From: CALHRB01 sp964473465
GTDB taxonomy: Bacteria; Bacteroidota; Ignavibacteria; Kapaibacteriales; UBA2268
Direction: 5' to 3'
Length of the DNA: 64,000 nt
Assembly: GCA_964473465.1 (NCBI GenBank)
Contig: CAYYPE010000001.1
Location: 62,001-126,000 of the forward strand
A program made the position numbers and the translations under genes. Positions 8,808 to 16,464 of the stretch are shown here, one piece after another. The first letter of the stretch is position 1. Each line of letters opens with the position of its first letter. The notes beneath the pieces are model-generated. The model did no database searches. It was not told the DNA's origin and was given only the letters and a program-made list of their open reading frames with translations.

Positions 8808-9905
8808 ATGGATAAATTATTATTTACCCCGGGACCATTAACGACCAGCATTACAGTTAAAGAGAAAATGATTAGGGATTTGGGTTCCCGAGATACAGAA
8901 TTTATGAAGGTCATTGAGGAAGTCCGTGATGGAATCCTAAAAGTTGCTGGAACAAATAAAAATGAAGGGTGGGAATCTATCCTTATTCAGGGCTCTGGCA
9001 CATACGCAATAGAATCCGTTTTATCTTCAGTGATTTCCGAAAGCGATAAGCTACTAATTATATCAAATGGAGCTTATGGCAAAAGAATGGCAAAAATTTC
9101 AAGAATTCATAAAATTAACTACTTCGAATTGTCATTTCCTGAAAATCAGATTCCTGATACAGAAAAAATCATAAGTATATTAGAATCTTCAAATGATTTT
9201 ACTCATCTTGCTGTAGTTCATTGTGAAACCACTACCGGAATATTAAATCCTATTGCCGAAATCGGGAATTTAGCCAGATCATATGGTTTAGAATATATTG
9301 TTGATGCAATGAGTAGTTTTGGTGCAATACCCATTGATTTGAACCAATGTTTGATTAACTATCTTATTTCTTCATCAAATAAATGTATTGAGGGTGTCCC
9401 CGGTTTTGCTTTTGTAATTGCAAAAAAGGAAAATCTATTGAACACTAAAGGGAAAGCAAGAACATTAAGTTTGGATCTTTTCAATCAATGGGATGAAATG
9501 GAACGAAGCGGTCAATTTCGATTCACGCCACCTGTTCAGATTATTTTAGCTTTCAGACAGGCATTGGATGAACTCGAAAAAGAAGGGGGAGTAGAACTCA
9601 GAGCTGCAAGATATAAATCCAACCACCAGATTTTGATCAAGGGAATGACTGATATGGGCTTTAAGCCATACATAGATCCAGATTATCAAAGCTACATAAT
9701 AACATCTTTTTTATATCCTGAAAATAAGAATTTCAATTTCAATAAAATGTATAATTTTTTAAATGAGAGAAATTTTGTAATATACTCGGGGAAACTATCC
9801 GAGACGGATACCTTCAGAATAGGTTCAATTGGAAGACTAAATAATCAGAACATGTCAGATCTTTTGATAGCAATAAATGCTTATTTAGACTCCATCAAAG
9901 AATGA
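8808..9905 (+). CDS. phnW: 2-aminoethylphosphonate:pyruvate aminotransferase
   Basis: 365 residues, the normal length for PhnW. It transfers the amino group of AEP to pyruvate, giving phosphonoacetaldehyde and alanine. The N-terminus FTPGPLTTSITVKE, the cofactor-binding LIQGSGTYAIE and VDAMSSFG (D166), and ISSSNKCIEGVPGFAF with the PLP lysine K192 are PhnW signatures, clearer than for generic serine-pyruvate aminotransferases. The partner enzyme PhnX lies 11 kb downstream on the same strand. The stop overlaps the start of the following transporter by 4 nt (ATGA), indicating translational coupling. Confidence 0.95.
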   Translation: MDKLLFTPGPLTTSITVKEKMIRDLGSRDTEFMKVIEEVRDGILKVAGTNKNEGWESILIQGSGTYAIESVLSSVISESDKLLIISNGAYGKRMAKISRIHKINYFELSFPENQIPDTEKIISILESSNDFTHLAVVHCETTTGILNPIAEIGNLARSYGLEYIVDAMSSFGAIPIDLNQCLINYLISSSNKCIEGVPGFAFVIAKKENLLNTKGKARTLSLDLFNQWDEMERSGQFRFTPPVQIILAFRQALDELEKEGGVELRAARYKSNHQILIKGMTDMGFKPYIDPDYQSYIITSFLYPENKNFNFNKMYNFLNERNFVIYSGKLSETDTFRIGSIGRLNNQNMSDLLIAINAYLDSIKE

Positions 9906-11209
9906 AAATCATAACAGAAAAAATACAAAACTGGCTTCGATTGTCACATCCGGCAATTTTTGCTATATATGCAATGATATCAGCTTTCACTGTATATTCC
10001 TGTATGTATGCATTGAGAAAGCCTTTTGCTGTAGCAATATTCGATGGTATGTCATTTTTTGGTGTGGATTATAAGATATTATTAATAACGGCACAGGTAG
10101 TTGGTTATGCCTTATCTAAATTTCTGGGAATAAAGATTATTTCAGAAATCAAACCAAATGAAAGAATAAAGTATTTCATAGTGCTTTTTCTTATAGCAAT
10201 TCTATCATTATTGTTTTTTCCAATGGTAGGTCCACCGTGGAATATTATTTTTTTATTTACAAACGGATTACCATTGGGATTAATATGGGGTTTAGTGTTT
10301 AGCTTTTTAGAGGGCAGAAGAAGCACAGAATTGCTTGCTGCCGGGCTTTCGGTAAGCTTTATATTTTCTTCGGGCTTAGTAAAGAGCGTTGGTGCTTTTC
10401 TACTTTATAATTTGAATGTCAGTGAATTTTGGATGCCATTTTTCACCGGTATGATATTTCTGCCCATATTAATATTATCAACATGGATGTTGTTTCAGGT
10501 TCCACCTCCGAGCAAGGAAGACATAGAAAAAAGGGCAAAAAGAGAACCAATGGATGCCACAGCGAGAAAAGATCTTTTCAAAAAATTTTCTTTCGGATTA
10601 GTAGTGTTGATAATATTATATGTGCTGCTAACAACATTCAGAGACCTGAGGGATAATTTTTCAGCAGAAATCTGGGATTCTCTGGGAATGAAAGGAAATT
10701 CAGAAATCTTTTTTTTGACTGAGATACCCATATCATTAATATTACTGCTAACAACGGGAATGATTATATTCATAAAGAGTAATTATCATGCGTTTATTGT
10801 CTCCAATCTGATTATACTAATAGGCATAGTTTTAATAGGTCTTGGGGGATTTTTATTTTCTCAAAGATATATAAGCGGGAGTATGTGGATGATACTTCTT
10901 GGGACAGGCTTATATATGGGTTATGTTCCATTCAACAATATGCTTTTCGAAAGACTTATAGCAACATTTAAATGTTTTGGAAATGTTGGATTTCTAATTT
11001 ATCTGGCAGACTCTTTTGGCTATCTGGGAAGTGTGTTAATAATGCTCATAAAGAATTTTTTTAATCCAATGGTAAGCTGGTTGGTATTTGTTATAGATAC
11101 ATCATATATACTTACTGTTATTGGATTTATAATAATAATATTGTCAATTAAATATTTTACAAATAAGTATAAGCAGGAGGGAATGAAAAATCAAGCAGAG
11201 TACACTTAA
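9902..11209 (+). CDS. MFS carrier resembling organophosphate (GlpT/UhpT-type) antiporters, probable AEP importer
   Basis: 435 residues with about 12 hydrophobic segments. TM1 reads YSCMYALRKPFAVAIFDG, followed by VVGYALSKFLG. As I recall GlpT, this parallels its YxxRKNFALA and YGFSKF blocks, and R39 would fall where the substrate-phosphate-binding arginine of GlpT sits. The overall sequence resembles the Bacteroidota DUF5690 family. It overlaps phnW by 4 nt. Together these suggest inner-membrane transport of AEP, possibly in exchange for phosphate. The substrate is inferred from context and the RK motif, not shown. Confidence 0.75.
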   Translation: MKIITEKIQNWLRLSHPAIFAIYAMISAFTVYSCMYALRKPFAVAIFDGMSFFGVDYKILLITAQVVGYALSKFLGIKIISEIKPNERIKYFIVLFLIAILSLLFFPMVGPPWNIIFLFTNGLPLGLIWGLVFSFLEGRRSTELLAAGLSVSFIFSSGLVKSVGAFLLYNLNVSEFWMPFFTGMIFLPILILSTWMLFQVPPPSKEDIEKRAKREPMDATARKDLFKKFSFGLVVLIILYVLLTTFRDLRDNFSAEIWDSLGMKGNSEIFFLTEIPISLILLLTTGMIIFIKSNYHAFIVSNLIILIGIVLIGLGGFLFSQRYISGSMWMILLGTGLYMGYVPFNNMLFERLIATFKCFGNVGFLIYLADSFGYLGSVLIMLIKNFFNPMVSWLVFVIDTSYILTVIGFIIIILSIKYFTNKYKQEGMKNQAEYT

Positions 11210-11213
11210 TCAC

Positions 11214-11236
11214 TTTCAATTAACTTGAAATTAATT
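11214..11236 (+). terminator. Weak terminator-like hairpin after the MFS gene
   Basis: TTTCAA (11214-11219) pairs with TTGAAA (11225-11230) over a 5-nt loop and is followed by TTAATTTTTT. The six-pair stem is short and A/T-rich. It could attenuate transcription between phnW-MFS and the susC part of the locus. Confidence 0.3.
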
Positions 11237-11389
11237 TTTTATGACCAAAAAAATAAATCAAATTAACCTTTTATTTATTTTAACTTAATCAATAAATCAT
11301 TCTATAATTCAATTTTAGTTTTCTGATAATTTTAATTTTTGACTTCAAATTTTTTAATTAATAATTAATAAATGAAAAGGGGGTTATAA

Positions 11390-11452
11390 ATGAGAAAAAG
11401 CAACTACGATAATTCAAGATTCTATCAATTATTTCAAAGGGAGGTCAAATGA
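11390..11452 (+). CDS. Twenty-codon leader ORF translationally coupled to susC
   Basis: ATG at 11390 is preceded by GGGGG (11379-11383) at 6-nt spacing, a strong ribosome site. The frame runs 20 codons to TGA at 11450-11452. That TGA overlaps the susC ATG (11449-11451) in the classic ATGA arrangement, and the susC Shine-Dalgarno AGGGAGG (11438-11444) lies inside the small ORF. The peptide (starts MRKSNYDN, ends QREVK) is polar and has no recognisable function. The arrangement suggests a leader whose translation governs susC expression. Whether it is translated is unproven. Confidence 0.5.
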   Translation: MRKSNYDNSRFYQLFQREVK

Positions 11453-14400
11453 AAAGAATTATAACAATTATTGCGATTTTTTTGATATCGGCTAATTTTG
11501 TTTTGTCGCAAGTAAGGACAATATCAGGAAAGGTAACGAGTTCGGAAGATAATTCACCACTCATAGGGGTATCAGTATCGGTTAAGGGTTTAAAAATAGG
11601 TACGACGACAAAATCCGATGGTACATTTACATTGGATGTTCCCGAAAATGCAAAGACCTTAGTATTCAGCTATGTTGGATACAAAATGCAGGAGGTGGAA
11701 ATTGGAAATAAAACAGTTATTAATGTTCAGCTTGTTAGTTCTTCGATTTATTCTGAAGAAATAGTTGTAACGGCTTTAGGTTTGGAAAAAGAAGAAAGAG
11801 CAATAGGTTATTCAGTTGAAAAAGTTGAACCTACCCCCATCACTCAATCAAGGGAAACAAATTTTATTAATGCACTAGCAGGAAGAATTCCGGGTGTGCA
11901 AATAGTCGGGAATCCATCAGGAATTGGAAGTTCCGCAAGGGTTACAATCAGAGGTGAAAGATCATTAAATATAAATAATAACCAGCCATTATTTGTTGTC
12001 GATGGTGTTCCGATTTTAAATCAGTTTATTGGCTCAAGCGGAAGAAACAATCTTGATGTTGATTATGGCAACGGAGCCGGACTTATTAATCCTGATGATA
12101 TTGAGAGTATCACAGTTTTGAAAGGTGCAAATGCAACAGCTCTTTATGGTTCAAGAGCAAACAATGGAGCTATAATCATTACAACAAAATCGGGCAAAGG
12201 ACAAAAAGGATTGGGGATTTCATTCAATTCAACAACAACATTTGAAACACCGCTTAAACTTCCAGAATATCAAAATGTTTACGGACAGGGTTTGAATGGA
12301 GAGTTTGCTTTCAAGGATGGAAATGGCGGTGGATTGAGAGATGGAACTGATGAGAGCTGGGGACCAAGATTTATGGGGCAGGAAATACCGCAGTATGACT
12401 CACCAAGGATTGACAATAATGGAAACATACTCTACTATACAGATTCAAAAGGAAACAAAAAAATGTGGAGGGGTGGAGACCTCAACGCACCACCAGGAAG
12501 CACAATTAAGCCTACACCATGGGTTGCCTTACCTGACAACATTGCTAATTTTTTTGAAGTTGGAAAAACTTTCACAAATAATATAGCATTTTCGGGTTCT
12601 AATTCAGCTGGGGACTTCAGAATATCATTGACAAATATGGATCAGAAAGGATTTATTCCTTACACTGATCTTGTAAGAAACACAATATCATTTAATGGAA
12701 GTTATAACCTTACCGATAGATTTAAAGCTTCAGCAACTGCCACATATATTAACTCAGCGAGTTCGAACAGACCAAACTTAAGTTACGGAACAGAAAATAT
12801 AATGTATTTATTTAACTGCTGGCTTGGAAGACAAGTTAATCTTGAGAACAGCAAAGACTATTGGCAAAGGGGATTGGAAGGAACAAATCAATTCGGATAT
12901 AATTATAATTATCATGATAATCCATATTTCAATTTAGCTGAGAATACAAACGGTCAAAAAATTGACAGGATTTATGGGAATGTAACATTAAGATATCAAT
13001 TACTCGATGATTTGAGTTTCCAGATAAGAGGAGGAACTGATTATAACGGTGAAACAAGAGACAGGAAAAGAGCATTCAGCACTCAGAGATTTCCTTTCGG
13101 ATTTTATAGAAATGAAAACATAAGTTTGCAGGAAAACAATTTTGATTTTCTGTTTGAATATAGAACAATTTTAAGCGACGCTTTTGCTCTTTCGGCTACA
13201 TTTGGTGGAAACAGAATGTTTAGAAAGACAAATCTAATTGAGGCAGTTGCACCGCAGCTTTTAATTCCTGATATTTATAATTTAGGAAATTCTCGGGTGG
13301 AATTGCAAACATCACAAGTATTAACTGAAAAGGTAATAAACAGCTTGTACGGAACAGCACAATTGGTTTTCAATGACTATATCTATTTGGAATTATCAGC
13401 AAGAAATGACTGGTCTTCAACATTGCCCAAGGAAAATAACTCATATTTTTACCCATCAGTTTCTTTGAGTGGTGTAATAAGCGATATGGTTAAATTGCCT
13501 GAACTTATAAGTTTTGCCAAATTAAGAGTTGGTTTCGCTCAGGTTGGTAATGATACAGATCCTTATCAGCTTAGCAATGTTTACAATCCGGGAACAGCTT
13601 TTGGCTCGGACAGAACCTTTGGTGAAGTCAGTCAATTAGCAAACGCTGATTTAAAGCCAGAAATTTCAACATCAATTGAAGCAGGATTCGATTTGAAATT
13701 CCTTGAAGACAGAATTGGTTTTGAGTTTACTTACTACACAGTTAGCAGTAAAAACCAGATTCTACCAATTCCATTAACATTAACAAGCGGTTACAACACA
13801 AAAGTTCTTAATGCAGGAGAAATACAAAACAGCGGTCTTGAAATATCATTAAAAGGGACACCAATTAAAGAAAATGATTTGCAAGTGGATTTATTCCTGA
13901 ATTTTTCAAAAAATGACTCAAAAGTTATCTCACTCTCCGAAGGAATCAAAAATTTTGTGTTAGCTCAAAGGTATATAACAGTTGAAGCCAGAGTCGGAGA
14001 AAGAATGGGATCTATGTACGGTATTGGATTTGAAAGGGTTAAAGATCCAAACAGTCCTTATTTTGGACAGATCATTAATGATGTTAGAGAGATAAAAGAT
14101 GATCAAGGTAACGTAAAATATGTTGCAAGACCAAGAGCAACATCGAGTGTGATACTTTTGGGAAATTATAATCCTGACTGGTTAATGGGAATTGGGTCAG
14201 AAATCAAACTGTTCGGTGTTTCTCTTGGATTTTTGTTTGATATAAGACAAGGCGGAGAGATTTATTCCCATACTCAAACAGTTGGTCGTGAAGGTGGACA
14301 GATCATTGAAACACTCGAAGGAAGAAGGAATTATGGAACTGATGCTGATGATGGTTATGATTTGAGCTTGGAGGGTAATGGAGTTTATAGTCCGGGTGTA

Positions 14401-14787
14401 GTTGAAGTTAAAGATGAAAGTGGAAAAGTGATAGGTTACAAGCCAAATAATGCAGAAAATGGTATGTCCAAATTAACAGCAAGAGAATGGCATACTGCTA
14501 TTACATTAGGCCGAAGGTTATTAGAGGGTATGATTTACGATGCTTCATTTGTGAAATTACGCGAATTAAGAATAGGATACACATTGCCAAATGCTTGGAC
14601 AGAGCCCTTCTTCCTTAGAAATGTTACTCTTTCATTTGTTGGAAGAAATCTATTACTTTGGTCGGATGTTCCCCATGTTGATCCGGAAGCCGCATCAACA
14701 TCAGGGTCAACTATTATCCCCGGTGTAGAAAGTGTTACGATACCCTCAACCAGGAGCTTCGGTTTCAACATTAATTTCAATATTTAA
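11449..14787 (+). CDS. SusC/RagA-type TonB-linked outer-membrane transporter
   Basis: 1112 residues. A signal peptide ending at about residue 20 precedes a carboxypeptidase-regulatory-like domain (RTISGKVTSSEDNSPLIGVSV to about 105). A TonB-box-like EEIVVTALG region comes next, then the plug (FINALAGRIPGVQI, LYGSRANNGAIIITTKSG) and a C-terminal 22-strand barrel. The family imports large ligands across the outer membrane as a pair with a SusD lipoprotein, present 27 nt downstream. AGGGAGG precedes the ATG by 4 nt. SusC/D pairs usually import glycans or peptides; flanking phosphonate genes suggest an AEP-bearing ligand here, which is inference. Confidence 0.93.
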   Translation: MKRIITIIAIFLISANFVLSQVRTISGKVTSSEDNSPLIGVSVSVKGLKIGTTTKSDGTFTLDVPENAKTLVFSYVGYKMQEVEIGNKTVINVQLVSSSIYSEEIVVTALGLEKEERAIGYSVEKVEPTPITQSRETNFINALAGRIPGVQIVGNPSGIGSSARVTIRGERSLNINNNQPLFVVDGVPILNQFIGSSGRNNLDVDYGNGAGLINPDDIESITVLKGANATALYGSRANNGAIIITTKSGKGQKGLGISFNSTTTFETPLKLPEYQNVYGQGLNGEFAFKDGNGGGLRDGTDESWGPRFMGQEIPQYDSPRIDNNGNILYYTDSKGNKKMWRGGDLNAPPGSTIKPTPWVALPDNIANFFEVGKTFTNNIAFSGSNSAGDFRISLTNMDQKGFIPYTDLVRNTISFNGSYNLTDRFKASATATYINSASSNRPNLSYGTENIMYLFNCWLGRQVNLENSKDYWQRGLEGTNQFGYNYNYHDNPYFNLAENTNGQKIDRIYGNVTLRYQLLDDLSFQIRGGTDYNGETRDRKRAFSTQRFPFGFYRNENISLQENNFDFLFEYRTILSDAFALSATFGGNRMFRKTNLIEAVAPQLLIPDIYNLGNSRVELQTSQVLTEKVINSLYGTAQLVFNDYIYLELSARNDWSSTLPKENNSYFYPSVSLSGVISDMVKLPELISFAKLRVGFAQVGNDTDPYQLSNVYNPGTAFGSDRTFGEVSQLANADLKPEISTSIEAGFDLKFLEDRIGFEFTYYTVSSKNQILPIPLTLTSGYNTKVLNAGEIQNSGLEISLKGTPIKENDLQVDLFLNFSKNDSKVISLSEGIKNFVLAQRYITVEARVGERMGSMYGIGFERVKDPNSPYFGQIINDVREIKDDQGNVKYVARPRATSSVILLGNYNPDWLMGIGSEIKLFGVSLGFLFDIRQGGEIYSHTQTVGREGGQIIETLEGRRNYGTDADDGYDLSLEGNGVYSPGVVEVKDESGKVIGYKPNNAENGMSKLTAREWHTAITLGRRLLEGMIYDASFVKLRELRIGYTLPNAWTEPFFLRNVTLSFVGRNLLLWSDVPHVDPEAASTSGSTIIPGVESVTIPSTRSFGFNINFNI

Positions 14788-14814
14788 TTAATTAATAGTT
14801 AGAAAGGAGTAAAT

Positions 14815-16281
14815 ATGAAAATGAAACTTAAAATGATTTTAGTAATATTATTAGCAATAATAATCACCTCATGTACAGAAAATTTTGAATCAATCAATAC
14901 AAATCCGAATGTTCCGAATGATGTTCCTCCTAATTTGTTATTACCCGGAGTTCTCTATGGTCCACTTAATACTTTGGTTTATGAGTCATGGGAAATAGGG
15001 AACATTGTAATCCAGCATACCGCAAAAAATCAATTCGTTAATGAAGACCGTTATCTCTGGGGTGAAAGAAATAGTATCTGGAACACGTTCTATTCAAATT
15101 TGAGAAATGTTCAGAATATGCTTTTAAAAAGTGAAACAGAACAAAAGAAAAATTATCAGGCAATAGCCTTAATAATAAGATCATGGATGTATTCTGTTTT
15201 AACTGATTGTTATGGTGATATACCATATTCTCAAGCCATCAAGGCTAAAACTGATGGTATAAATTTCCCTGTTTATGATAAACAAGAAGATATTTACAAA
15301 GGCTTGTTAGATGATTTGAAGTTAGCCTCAGATCTTTTGGGAACATCAACAGAGAAGGTATCGGGTGATATTTTATACAAAGGTGATTTGACAAAGTGGA
15401 AAAAGTTGGCTAACTCATTAAGAATTAGAATGTTAATGAGAATTTCCGACAGAAAGTCAGTGGCAGCGGAGTTGCAATCAATAGTAAATAATTCAAACTA
15501 TCCGATTATGACAAGTAACGATGATAATGGAGCTTTGACATACCTTTCAGCTTTTCCGAATCAGTTCCCGTTACATACCACAAGAGTTGGATCTTTCAAT
15601 GAGTATAGAATCAGCAAAACTATAACTGATACTCTGAAAAGCCTGAATGACCCGAGATTACCAATATTTGCCAGACCAACACCTGCCACAGAAAACACTG
15701 CAAATCCTGTTATTATGGGTATTCCAAATGGGATGGATGATGTTAAAGCTCTGACATATAACGGTGGTCAGCAGAACCAATCACCTGTTGGAAGGTTGTT
15801 TTTCGAAGATGCAATAACCGCAAAGGGTTTGAAAGTGGCAAGAGGCGTGATTATGAATTATGCAGAGTTACAATTTTTGCTGGCGGAAGCAGCTAATAAG
15901 GGTTTGATAAGCGGCGATGCAAAGACATACTATGAAAATGGAATCAAGGCTTCTTTCCAGTTTTATGAATTGGAAATGCCAGCCGGATATCTGGCTCTCC
16001 CACAGGTTGCTTATAAGGGTGGAACAGAAGGTTTGGAACAAATAGGGTTTCAAAAATGGGTATCATTGTTCTTTCAGGGTTTAGAAGCATGGTTCGATTG
16101 GAGGAGAACTAATATACCCAAATTGATTCCCGGCGAATCAAACCTTAATGGTAATAAAATACCAGTAAGATTCATTTATCCAACAATTGAGCAAACACTG
16201 AATTCGGAAAATTTAAGCAAAGCTATCTCCAGACAAGGGGCAGACAATATCAACACAAGGGTTTGGTGGGATGTTCAATAG
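14815..16281 (+). CDS. SusD/RagB-type surface lipoprotein
   Basis: 488 residues. The signal ends in the lipobox TSC at C20 (ILLAIIITSC), so the mature protein is lipid-anchored. The first mature segment FESINTNPNVPNDVPPNLLLPG is typical of SusD-like group 2 proteins, and the helical body contains YAELQFLLAEAANKG, the TPR-like block common in the family. It caps the SusC barrel and selects ligand. AAAGGAG at 8-nt spacing supports the ATG at 14815. The gene follows susC by 27 nt, so the two form one operon. The ligand is not evident from sequence. Confidence 0.93.
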   Translation: MKMKLKMILVILLAIIITSCTENFESINTNPNVPNDVPPNLLLPGVLYGPLNTLVYESWEIGNIVIQHTAKNQFVNEDRYLWGERNSIWNTFYSNLRNVQNMLLKSETEQKKNYQAIALIIRSWMYSVLTDCYGDIPYSQAIKAKTDGINFPVYDKQEDIYKGLLDDLKLASDLLGTSTEKVSGDILYKGDLTKWKKLANSLRIRMLMRISDRKSVAAELQSIVNNSNYPIMTSNDDNGALTYLSAFPNQFPLHTTRVGSFNEYRISKTITDTLKSLNDPRLPIFARPTPATENTANPVIMGIPNGMDDVKALTYNGGQQNQSPVGRLFFEDAITAKGLKVARGVIMNYAELQFLLAEAANKGLISGDAKTYYENGIKASFQFYELEMPAGYLALPQVAYKGGTEGLEQIGFQKWVSLFFQGLEAWFDWRRTNIPKLIPGESNLNGNKIPVRFIYPTIEQTLNSENLSKAISRQGADNINTRVWWDVQ

Positions 16282-16464
16282 TTTTTTGTTTATGAACTAT
16301 ACAATTTAATTCTTTAAATATAAAGTTATTGGGGATTTCTGTTTCATATTTCAAGTAAGATGAAGAATCAAACGTATGAGATAGGGAATTTCCAAGGATA
16401 ATGGATTTCGTCGCAAAAATTGAAAAAAAATAAATTTCTTATAATTATTATCACAAGAAAAAAA

